Source: Candidatus Colinaster equi
GTDB lineage: Bacteria > Bacillota > Clostridia > Lachnospirales > Lachnospiraceae
Assembly (NCBI GenBank): GCA_018064425.1
Contig: JAGHVF010000022.1
Coordinates: forward strand, 1 to 46,688
Length of the DNA: 46,688 nt
Reading direction: 5' to 3'
In this document: piece after piece, positions 36,183-43,773 of the stretch
Position numbering within the stretch: position 1 is the stretch's first letter
Layout of the letters: each line of letters opens with the position of its first letter
The notes under the pieces: model-generated
What the model was told of the DNA's origin: nothing
The model's database searches: none
The model's input: only the letters and a program-made list of their open reading frames with translations
Made by a program: the position numbers and the translations under genes

Positions 36183-37134
36183 CATCCTGTCTTGGCTCTT
36201 CCAAAAATCTCCGTTCGCCGTTTGACAAAATGACTCTGTCGATTCCGTCCTCAATGTATCCTATAACAGTTGCAAATATATTCCTCTTTGCAAGATTCTC
36301 AATCAACATTTCCGGATTACTTGTTACTATCAGCATGCTTCCGTCAGAGCGCAATTTGTATGGATTAATATCAAATATCTCGCACACTTCTATGCATTCC
36401 TGTCGTACCGGAATCTTTTTCAAATCCACTGTAAGTCCAACGTTATCCCTGTCTGCAAGCTGCCATAATGCAGCAAAAATGCCTCCATCTGCGCAATCAT
36501 GCATACATGTGACGTCGGAGTTCACCGCGACTGCAGCCTCCGGTATAACGCTGTAAAATTGCTCCAATTCAAGAACGTCATCTATGATAAACTGTGGCAA
36601 TTTCTTCGCAATCTCTGATGAATGTTCCTTTACGACATGTACACTTCCGGATATTGCCATCCACTTGGTCATAACAATTGCCTGTCTGGGTTTACAAGTC
36701 TTTGTTTGATATTTCGCTGTATCAAAAATCGTATCAGCTGTCGCAAATGCACTGACTATTGGTTTTTCAATTGCCGCCACTGTTTCTGTATGACCGCCTA
36801 TAATGCGTATCCCCAATGTATCAGCCGCCATCATTGCACCCTTCATTATTTCTTTGAGTTTAACCTCTCTGAAACGTTCCGGAAGTGATATGGTTAACAT
36901 AACATCCTTTGCTGCATAACCTGCCGCAGCAAGATTATTGGCCGCCCTGAATATTGCATGAGCTGCTACCAATGTATCCGATTCATTTGCTACATAACCT
37001 GTTGCACTTGCCAAATTACAAGAAATGGCACAGTCTGCCCCTGCAGCTGCACCATTTACTTCTTTACTATTTAATTGAATATTTTTTAATACGGAGCGCT
37101 TCAACACATTCTCCGATACTTTGCCGATATTCAT
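36163..37134 (-). CDS. AIR synthase-related (HypE-like) protein
   Basis: The protein has the two-domain PurM/HypE/ThiL/SelD fold: the N-terminal ATP-binding domain has GADCAISCN (about 32-40) and the mid-region GIRIIGGHTE (about 108-117), and the C-terminal domain has MHDCADGGIFAALWQLA (about 218-234). HypE needs a C-terminal cysteine for cyanide-ligand synthesis; this protein ends HNIR and has none, and no hyp genes lie nearby. It is thus an ATP-dependent enzyme of unknown substrate. It starts 14 bp after the VanW gene with AAAGGA upstream and is likely cotranscribed with it. A ThiL-like kinase is a less likely alternative. Confidence 0.75.
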   Translation of the reverse strand: MNIGKVSENVLKRSVLKNIQLNSKEVNGAAAGADCAISCNLASATGYVANESDTLVAAHAIFRAANNLAAAGYAAKDVMLTISLPERFREVKLKEIMKGAMMAADTLGIRIIGGHTETVAAIEKPIVSAFATADTIFDTAKYQTKTCKPRQAIVMTKWMAISGSVHVVKEHSSEIAKKLPQFIIDDVLELEQFYSVIPEAAVAVNSDVTCMHDCADGGIFAALWQLADRDNVGLTVDLKKIPVRQECIEVCEIFDINPYKLRSDGSMLIVTSNPEMLIENLAKRNIFATVIGYIEDGIDRVILSNGERRFLEEPRQDEFHNIR

Positions 37135-37148
37135 ATAATTTCCTTTGT

Positions 37149-38660
37149 CTATTGACCATCAGCTCCTGCTGCCTGCGCTTGCGCCTGAGCTTGCTGCGCT
37201 GCAACTTGTGCACTTGCCGCTGCCCAACTCGCCGCAACACCTCGAACATAGTCAATACTTCCTGTTGCAATAGCATCATTTATCTGCGATGTTGCTTCCG
37301 GATCCGCACTAACTATACCGACTACGGCGGTTCTTGGAACCATCTTGTAAGTACTGCTATTTACAACTTCTCTACTTTCTTCTTTTCCATCAACCGTCAC
37401 AATCTTTACCAATTGTGCCTTATATCCGATATGAGCTGATTGAACCGTACAATATCCTACCGGGAACTGTGATGAAGGAATAATATTCTCCACATCCGGT
37501 TGAGTCGTTTCAAGCACCTCACTCACATAATCTACTGCCCTGTTATCCGGTCTTGTCTCTTTTCCATATATATTGAAAGTAATCTTTTTATCAGTTGTCG
37601 TATATCCTTCTATATATATAGGATAGTCTGTATTATTAACAAACCGAAAATCTTTACCTGCCGATTCGGATATTGCCGCATCAGCTGATGCATCAACATA
37701 ATTAACAATCATTGAATGGTTATTTCTTTCTACCACTTCAAGTTCCGCACGTAAAACGGCGTTATACAATGTTGTTGATACTTGGCATATTCCTCCACCC
37801 AGGCTATCAACTACCATTCCGTTAACATACGAGCCTGCCATTCTATAACCATTCTCTTCACTAAACGGCTTAATCGTATCATACATTGAGAACTCTTCGC
37901 CCGGATACAATGTTGTTCCGTCTACGAGTCTGCAACCATTCGTAACGTTTGTACTTCTGTCTGCACCGGATGTCTTAAAACTGGTAGTAAAAGTTGCTAA
38001 CACATCCTTTACCTGTTCAAGCTCTTCCCTTGAACCTTTCGGCTGTTCTTCCTTGACCGGCAAATCAACATCACAAGACTCACCGTTCCACTCGGTTACC
38101 AAATACTCATACAAATACTCGCTAGCCTCATCAACATCTATAACCACACCGCTTTGTCCGTCAATAATATTGAATCCGCCCTCTGTTTTCTCCAAAGAAA
38201 CGTTCTGGGCTTCTTTACTATATTCTTCGCTCTGTACGGCCACAAAATCTCTAAGTTTATTCTTGTCGAACTCATACTTAAGATTATAGTTTGCTCCATC
38301 GCGCATAAGATCCTTATAGGCTTTATATCTCGCTATAACATTACCCTTTTTACCATAATCAACTATATCTTTGGCAATATCTTCATTCTTCCACTCAATT
38401 CCCATTTCGGAAGGATGAAAAGTTGCTACTCCGTCATCTACGCAATGTACAGATATTGTAGCATCAGCTGCCGTCTGATATGCCGCTGCCGCTATAGTAT
38501 TAATCTCATCGTATGATCTCCCGGATACATTAACATTTCCGAGTGTTACTCCGTCCATAGCTTTATTTACTTGTGCGTTCACAGGTTGCGACATTATTAA
38601 GCCTGTTGCCAACACTGCAATTATGATTAATATCTTATTCTTACGCATATTCACTACCAT
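37149..38660 (-). CDS. VanW family exported protein
   Basis: This 503-residue protein has an N-terminal signal sequence (KNKILIIIAVLATGLIMS, probable cleavage after VNA), a peptidoglycan-binding-like domain (about 35-205, with GVTLGNVNVSGRSYDEI and NIIDGQSGVVID) and a VanW domain (about 240-375) with GGGICQVSTTLYNAVLRAELEV. VanW proteins lie in some vancomycin-resistance clusters, but most, like this one, are of unknown cell-wall function. The last 25 residues are almost all Ala and Gln. I chose the ATG at 38660, with AGGTG three bases upstream; GTG at 38666 and ATG at 38648 are alternatives. A 6-bp palindrome (38661-38679) overlaps the ribosome site. Confidence 0.88.
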   Translation of the reverse strand: MVVNMRKNKILIIIAVLATGLIMSQPVNAQVNKAMDGVTLGNVNVSGRSYDEINTIAAAAYQTAADATISVHCVDDGVATFHPSEMGIEWKNEDIAKDIVDYGKKGNVIARYKAYKDLMRDGANYNLKYEFDKNKLRDFVAVQSEEYSKEAQNVSLEKTEGGFNIIDGQSGVVIDVDEASEYLYEYLVTEWNGESCDVDLPVKEEQPKGSREELEQVKDVLATFTTSFKTSGADRSTNVTNGCRLVDGTTLYPGEEFSMYDTIKPFSEENGYRMAGSYVNGMVVDSLGGGICQVSTTLYNAVLRAELEVVERNNHSMIVNYVDASADAAISESAGKDFRFVNNTDYPIYIEGYTTTDKKITFNIYGKETRPDNRAVDYVSEVLETTQPDVENIIPSSQFPVGYCTVQSAHIGYKAQLVKIVTVDGKEESREVVNSSTYKMVPRTAVVGIVSADPEATSQINDAIATGSIDYVRGVAASWAAASAQVAAQQAQAQAQAAGADGQ

Positions 38661-38695
38661 TAACACCTAAAATGTGTTAGAGTTGATGTGTTATA

Positions 38696-38803
38696 TTACA
38701 TCACTGAAGATACAAGTAACGGCAAAATCATTGCCAATACCAATATAACGATTATAACTGTTGACACCGTTTTTCGTGTCTTTTTATTGTTCATATTGAA
38801 CAT
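38696..38803 (-). CDS. 35-residue single-helix membrane peptide
   Basis: A short open reading frame of 35 codons has an N-terminal basic stretch (MNNKKTRKTVS) followed by one membrane helix (TVIIVILVLAMILPLLVSSVM). AGGTG lies seven bases upstream of the ATG at 38803. The charge pattern and helix make it a plausible gene, not chance. It ends 35 bp before the VanW gene on the same strand, so cotranscription is likely. The function is unknown; small proteins of this shape often bind larger membrane proteins. Confidence 0.65.
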   Translation of the reverse strand: MFNMNNKKTRKTVSTVIIVILVLAMILPLLVSSVM

Positions 38804-38821
38804 ATTTTTTCACCTTATCCT

Positions 38822-38874
38822 CAATGTAGCATTTCTCATTCCTTGAGACTCAAGAAACGGGAAATGCTACATTG
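38822..38874. repeat. Large inverted repeat between divergent genes
   Basis: A 14-bp perfect inverted repeat (CAATGTAGCATTTC at 38822-38835 and its complement at 38861-38874) extends by two more pairs and encloses an inner palindrome CTTGAGACTCAAG (38842-38854). It fills most of the gap between the 35-residue ORF (minus) and the plus-strand gene at 38911. It has no T-run on either side, so it is not a terminator. The symmetry puts TTGAG and TACATT on both strands with 19 bp between TTGAGA/T and TACATT, so it might be a divergent promoter or an operator. Confidence 0.75.
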
Positions 38875-38910
38875 GCAAAATACACAATTTACTTACAATG
38901 AGGATTATAT

Positions 38911-39540
38911 ATGAAGATACTGGCAATAGCAAGTGCATTCCCTATTTTTAGTTGTTTTGTCATATTATCGCTGCTTTTAATGCATAATATTAATAGAAAT
39001 ACCAAAAAGAATAAGGAAATTAACGAATCATTTTGGGAAAAAGAACGTCTTGCCAACTCGACAAGACGCAAATCATTGGATACCGTCAATTATATCGTAA
39101 TACCATTTAAAACACTTCCAATGAATACTGCTGTCGATGACATAGATATAAGCAAGTACATCAGTATTATTGAAGGTCTGCGCGATACTCCGATTGCCAA
39201 TTTTACAGGAATCTCCAACACCGACCTCAAACTTCAGTACGGAGCTCCCAATATCAATCATTTGTCGGATTGCGACGAGGCATTTCTTACGCTTGCACGT
39301 ACTCTTCAGGATTGGGCTAAGCGCCTCCATGAACTTGGATTTGATAGTGAAGCATTAACAGTACTTGAATTTGCACTTGAATGTCGTACAGATATCAGTT
39401 CCAGTTATTATCTTGCAGCATCGCTCTATTCCAAGTGCGGAAAAACAGATAAAATCGAAGAGCTTAAGGCTATTGCCGACACTTTGAATTCGGCTATGAA
39501 ATCATCAATTCTTCGTACATTGAACGAAATGTATCCTTAA
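38911..39540 (+). CDS. Membrane-anchored helical-repeat protein of unknown function
   Basis: I do not recognise this 209-residue protein. It has one N-terminal membrane helix (about 3-24), a short basic linker (NRNTKKNKEINESFWEKERL) and a cytoplasmic or outer domain. The C-terminal half (about 120-205) reads like TPR or similar helical repeats (AKRLHELGFDSEALTVLEFALECRTD, YYLAASLYSKCGKTDKIEEL). TGAGGA lies about seven bases upstream of the ATG. It is the only plus-strand gene in this part and has its own region of control with the inverted repeat upstream. It may be a scaffold or partner-binding protein. Confidence 0.75.
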   Translation: MKILAIASAFPIFSCFVILSLLLMHNINRNTKKNKEINESFWEKERLANSTRRKSLDTVNYIVIPFKTLPMNTAVDDIDISKYISIIEGLRDTPIANFTGISNTDLKLQYGAPNINHLSDCDEAFLTLARTLQDWAKRLHELGFDSEALTVLEFALECRTDISSSYYLAASLYSKCGKTDKIEELKAIADTLNSAMKSSILRTLNEMYP

Positions 39541-39550
39541 TTTTTTACAC

Positions 39551-39600
39551 AAAAACACCCTCTTTATCGGTACATATATTATCCGATAAAGAGGGTATAT
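39551..39600. terminator. Bidirectional terminator between convergent genes
   Basis: A perfect 14-bp stem (ACCCTCTTTATCGG at 39557-39570 with 39583-39596, 12-nt loop) lies between the plus-strand gene ending at 39540 and the chemoreceptor ending at 39637. On the minus strand it is followed by GTTTTTGTG, so it ends the chemoreceptor transcript well; on the plus strand the tail is only AT-rich. Confidence 0.88.
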
Positions 39601-39636
39601 ATCATATTTCAGTATTCTCTTTTATACCATACTCAA

Positions 39637-41613
39637 TCAAATATGGAATATTCCAAGTGATGCATTCAACTTATCTGCAAGTATTGTAAGTCTCTCTGCT
39701 GATGTCATAAGTGTATTCATTGTATCACTCATACTGTCTACTGTATCAATAGTCTGCTCTGCGGTAGAAGCTGTCTTTTCAGAAATACCTGCCAAAGTTG
39801 TAACAGACTCCTTAATATCATGGCTTGATTCACGAAGACTGTCGACCTTACCGCTAATATTGTTAATTCCTTCAAGCGACTTATCTACACTCTCTGAAAC
39901 ATGTCTTGACTGAGCCATTGTCTCTTCAAGCTTCTGTTGCTGCATATCCATATCATGATATACATCATTCATAATATTAACTGTCTCGGAAGATATCTGC
40001 ATTACGTCCTTTATTATCTTATTTATCTCACCTGCAGAACCGCTTGACTGATCTGCAAGTTTCTTTATCTGCTCCGCTACAACAGAGAAACCTCTGCCTG
40101 CTTCACCGGCTCTTGCAGCTTCAATTGATGCATTAAGCGAAAGCAAATCTGTCTCATCCGCAATATCCGTAATAAGTGTAATTGCTTTCTCGATTCCCTG
40201 AACCGATTTGTTCATAATATCAATCTGATTAGATACACTATCAAGAGACTTTCTGGTATTAAGCGACTGTGTATTCAACTCCTCAACAATATCCTGACTC
40301 TTCTGCTCAGCGTCAGCCATTGATTCTGCATATCCTACAAGGACTTTCATATCAGACTTAATCTGTTTAATATCCTCATTCATACCCATAACGCCGTCAG
40401 ATGTAACCTTGGCGTCAACAGCCTGAGAACTGGCTCTCTCTGCTATCTGCTCTGTAGCATGAACTACATCACCAACAGTACCCTGTGTATTCTGTGCCAT
40501 ATTGGATAATGCTTCCGCAGATGCCGTAAGATCACCGGCAGCCTGTATAATATTATTTACAATATCAAAAAGTGACTTCTGCAAATCAACAGATGTTCTA
40601 TATATATCACCCAATTCATCTTTACGCTTCATAGTCTTTGAATGTGGCACATTATCAAGCTTTCCATCCTTAACCTGCTTAAGGAATTCCTTGATTTTTT
40701 TCATTGCCTTACCCATTCGATTCGAAATAAGAAGCGCAAATGCAACCGCAATAATCATAAATATTGCAGATACAACAAGAATCATAAGTGTCTGTGATTT
40801 TGTTGTCTTCTTAACCGAAGCTGACGGAGTTGCTACTTCAATTGCACCAATTACCGAACCATCTGAATTAATAAGCGGAGTATACATTACGTAATAATCA
40901 ACATCTGATATTACATATCCTTTTACAAAATGCGGTTCTCCGTTTTGTATTGCCTGATAGTATTCTTCTTCTATAGAAGTACCGTTAATTCTTCTTCCGG
41001 CACCGTTATCCTTCTTTAATGTAGTTATCAGACGCATATTTCCATACATCATTGATACCTGGAAACCTGTCTTTTCATACAACGCATCTATAAGCTTTGT
41101 ATTCTTGGAAATGACGGTATCGCCTTTTCTTACCTTTCCGCCCTTATCCTGTGTATAATCACCCTTATATAAATTCGTATATGTCTCACTTACAGAAGTG
41201 GCAACAATATTGAGTGATTTCTCAATCTCTGATTCAATTGAATTAGTCAATGTTCTGACTGACAATGTAACAATGATGATTGATACAACCAACATCGGAA
41301 TTGCGCAAACCGAAATCAGTTTCAAAGTAATTCCAAAATTGAATTTCTTTTTGATCTTACCTTTCTTTCCGTTATTTTGAATCACAGGATTAACCACTGC
41401 CGATAAAGAATAATCAGTCTGTGTATTTCCTGCCTCATTTTTGAGTGACTTCTCGTGTGCCGCCCGCTTTGCCTTTAATGCGCCCAAACGCTCCGCCTTG
41501 TCCTTCTTTATTCGCTTCTCCTTTTCAGCCTTGTCTTCCTTTTGAGCAGGTGCTTCAATAACACCCATCTGCGTACCATTTAGTGATAGTACCTCATTAT
41601 TATTCTCTTCCAT
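39637..41613 (-). CDS. Methyl-accepting chemotaxis protein with long charged N-terminus
   Basis: The 658 residues have an unusual cytoplasmic N-terminal extension of about 95 residues, very rich in Lys, Glu and Ala ([20 protein letters not shown]), before membrane helix 1 (about 96-117). Then come a single-Cache-type sensor (about 118-272, with [20 protein letters not shown]), membrane helix 2 (about 275-297), HAMP and a signalling domain with the tip [23 protein letters not shown] split here as [19 protein letters not shown]. The sensor is the type that often binds small organic acids. AAGG precedes the ATG. It is monocistronic, bounded by two hairpin terminators. Confidence 0.95.
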   Translation of the reverse strand: MEENNNEVLSLNGTQMGVIEAPAQKEDKAEKEKRIKKDKAERLGALKAKRAAHEKSLKNEAGNTQTDYSLSAVVNPVIQNNGKKGKIKKKFNFGITLKLISVCAIPMLVVSIIIVTLSVRTLTNSIESEIEKSLNIVATSVSETYTNLYKGDYTQDKGGKVRKGDTVISKNTKLIDALYEKTGFQVSMMYGNMRLITTLKKDNGAGRRINGTSIEEEYYQAIQNGEPHFVKGYVISDVDYYVMYTPLINSDGSVIGAIEVATPSASVKKTTKSQTLMILVVSAIFMIIAVAFALLISNRMGKAMKKIKEFLKQVKDGKLDNVPHSKTMKRKDELGDIYRTSVDLQKSLFDIVNNIIQAAGDLTASAEALSNMAQNTQGTVGDVVHATEQIAERASSQAVDAKVTSDGVMGMNEDIKQIKSDMKVLVGYAESMADAEQKSQDIVEELNTQSLNTRKSLDSVSNQIDIMNKSVQGIEKAITLITDIADETDLLSLNASIEAARAGEAGRGFSVVAEQIKKLADQSSGSAGEINKIIKDVMQISSETVNIMNDVYHDMDMQQQKLEETMAQSRHVSESVDKSLEGINNISGKVDSLRESSHDIKESVTTLAGISEKTASTAEQTIDTVDSMSDTMNTLMTSAERLTILADKLNASLGIFHI

Positions 41614-41674
41614 AACCTTACCCCACTTAATCTTTATGCACTTATAATTTGATAAATTTTCCCTTATCAGATAT

Positions 41675-41713
41675 AAAAAACCACCTAAATTGATTATATC
41701 ATTTTAGGTGGTT
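41675..41713 (-). terminator. Intrinsic terminator of the sugar ABC operon
   Basis: An 11-bp perfect stem (AACCACCTAAA at 41679-41689 with its complement at 41703-41713, 13-nt loop) is followed on the minus strand by TTTTTT. It lies 55 bp after the second permease gene and before the chemoreceptor. Confidence 0.9.
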
Positions 41714-41768
41714 ATTTACTACACAAATTAGTACCTTTATCCCATTAGCATTAAGCTAACCACACACA

Positions 41769-42635
41769 TCAACCTTTTACAGATCCAACTGCAACTCCTG
41801 TTACAATATATCTTGATAAGAAGAGATATACAATAACAACAGGGAAGATTGACAATGCAATTGTTACATATACCTGACCCATATCAAACTTCAGGAAATC
41901 GGCTGAACGAAGAGCTGCAATAAGAATTGGCAGTGTCTTCTTATTCTCTGAATGAAGAACAAGAGCCGGAGTGAAGTAATTGTTCCAGTTAGTAACAAAT
42001 GTAAATATCAACTGTACTGCTATAGCAGGCTTCATAATCGGAAGACTAATCTCATTGAATGTACGGAACTCAGGAGAACCGTCAATTCGTGCTGCCTCAA
42101 CAATTGCATGAGGAAGAGCCGATTCCATATACTGCTTCATATAATAGAATGTAGCAGGTGCAGCAATTGACGGAATAATGAGTGGAAGGAACGAATCATC
42201 CAATCTCAAATTACCAATCAATTTGATGAAACCAAGAGCAGTAACCTGTGTAGGAATCATCATAACTGCAAGAATAAATGTAAAGATTGCTTTCTTTAAT
42301 TTGAAGTCATATACATGGATAGCATAAGCAGTCATCGCAGAGAAATATGTACTAAAGAGAGCACAGCAACCTGCAACTATAAAACTGTTAAGCATACCTC
42401 TCAGAATCGGCTGAGTACCGTGGATAACATTGTCAAAGTTCTTATATAAGCTACCGCTTGGCAACAAAGTAAATCCTCGGCTCAATTCTGCATGTGATCT
42501 GGTTGAGTTAACAATAAGTAAATAGAACCAGAACAAGCACAATACTGTAATAATTATTAAAACGATATAGGCAATTACTCTTCTGGCAACTATACCAAAA
42601 CCGCCTTCAACGCTATTATATTCTTCACTTGGCAT
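41769..42635 (-). CDS. Carbohydrate ABC transporter permease (MalG type)
   Basis: One of two membrane subunits of a CUT1 sugar importer. The 288 residues have six membrane helices and the EAA loop that contacts the ATPase, EAARIDGSPEFRTFNEISLP (about 182-201). A perfect AAGGAGGT lies seven bases upstream of the ATG. It follows the MalF-type gene by 15 bp. No ATPase gene is in the operon, as is common where one shared MsmK-like ATPase serves several CUT1 importers. The sugar is not fixed by sequence. Confidence 0.93.
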   Translation of the reverse strand: MPSEEYNSVEGGFGIVARRVIAYIVLIIITVLCLFWFYLLIVNSTRSHAELSRGFTLLPSGSLYKNFDNVIHGTQPILRGMLNSFIVAGCCALFSTYFSAMTAYAIHVYDFKLKKAIFTFILAVMMIPTQVTALGFIKLIGNLRLDDSFLPLIIPSIAAPATFYYMKQYMESALPHAIVEAARIDGSPEFRTFNEISLPIMKPAIAVQLIFTFVTNWNNYFTPALVLHSENKKTLPILIAALRSADFLKFDMGQVYVTIALSIFPVVIVYLFLSRYIVTGVAVGSVKG

Positions 42636-42650
42636 ATTAGTTACCTCCTT

Positions 42651-43580
42651 TTAGTAATCTGTCTCTTTTGTTGAGAACTTATATACAATAACACTGAGTA
42701 CACCTGTGATTATGAACAGAATAACTGACATAGCACCGGCCATACCGAAGTCTTTACTAAACAAGTACTTGTTCAACTTCATAATCATTGTCATGGTAGT
42801 TCTCATAGGATTACCTTCACCGTTTGTAAGAATCTGCGGTACATCGAACATCTGGAGACCACCGATAAGTGATGTAATCATTACATATATAAGTATTGGC
42901 TTAAGTAATGGCAATGTGATTCTGAAGAATACCTGTGTTGATGTAGCACCATCCACCTGAGCCGCCTCAAACAACGAATTATCAATACCCATCATACCTG
43001 CCATCAAAAGAATTGTTGTATTACCAAACCACATCAAACAGTTCATAAATGCTACCAACGATCTGGCTGAAACTGTATGACTTAAGAACTTAAACGGCTG
43101 AGAAATTATTCCCATCTGAATAAGCATTGAGTTGATAGGACCTGCATCCGAGAACAATGAGAAGAATAACATTGCAAATGCAGATGCCATAATCAGGTTC
43201 GGCATATATATTACTGTCTTGAAAAATCCTGCTGCTTTAACACGAAGACGTGTATCGGAGAACCATGCACCCAACAGCAATGAAAGAAGTATCTGCGGAA
43301 CAAATCCTGCTATCCACATAATCATTGTATTAAGGAAATATGTGGGCATACTATCATTTCCCGTACCTGCAAAAATCTTTTGGAAATTGGCCAGTCCAAC
43401 CCAATTAGGACCAATCTGTGTCAATCCTTGACGATAGTTCTCAAATAAACTGTTATATATTGTTGAAAATAGAGGTATCATCTGGAATACCAAATATACA
43501 ACAATAAAAGGAATCAAGAAAATATAACCCCATTTGTTGTATTTAACAACTTGACTGGTTTTCTTTTTTTCTTTAGCCAT
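42651..43580 (-). CDS. Sugar ABC transporter permease (MalF type)
   Basis: Partner of the MalG-type permease. The 309 residues have about six membrane helices and the EAA loop FEAAQVDGATSTQVFFRITL (about 208-227). AAGGAGG precedes the ATG by eight bases. It is separated from the binding-protein gene by a strong hairpin terminator (43694-43742), which would make permease mRNA scarcer than binding-protein mRNA. The N-terminus (AKEKKKTSQVVKYNKWG) is cytoplasmic and basic. Confidence 0.93.
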   Translation of the reverse strand: MAKEKKKTSQVVKYNKWGYIFLIPFIVVYLVFQMIPLFSTIYNSLFENYRQGLTQIGPNWVGLANFQKIFAGTGNDSMPTYFLNTMIMWIAGFVPQILLSLLLGAWFSDTRLRVKAAGFFKTVIYMPNLIMASAFAMLFFSLFSDAGPINSMLIQMGIISQPFKFLSHTVSARSLVAFMNCLMWFGNTTILLMAGMMGIDNSLFEAAQVDGATSTQVFFRITLPLLKPILIYVMITSLIGGLQMFDVPQILTNGEGNPMRTTMTMIMKLNKYLFSKDFGMAGAMSVILFIITGVLSVIVYKFSTKETDY

Positions 43581-43693
43581 TTTATGAGCCTCCTTACATA
43601 TTATTTAGCTTTCAGAGCTAATATCTACAACCGATATTCGGTTCTACATATTAGCCCTGAATATCTGTACTTCCCAACTCTTCGCTTTTGCAT

Positions 43694-43742
43694 AAAAAAA
43701 GTAGAATCTGTGCCCGCCCGACAGACGGGCACATATATCTAC
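43694..43742 (-). terminator. Internal terminator between binding-protein and permease genes
   Basis: The minus strand has a two-part stem: outer GTAGA/TCTAC (43738-43742 with 43701-43705) and inner GTGCCCG/CGGGCAC (43726-43732 with 43710-43716), followed by TTTTTTT. It lies 31 bp after the solute-binding-protein stop. Partial read-through is needed for the two permease genes, giving more binding protein than permease. Confidence 0.9.
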
Positions 43743-43773
43743 TTAATTAACTAATCCTTAGTTACTAATCAAA

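Noticed and set aside
43581..43773. Possible riboswitch or small gene between the binding-protein and permease genes
   Set aside because: Only the terminator hairpin and a ribosome site were found; no conserved aptamer-like structure or ORF is visible.
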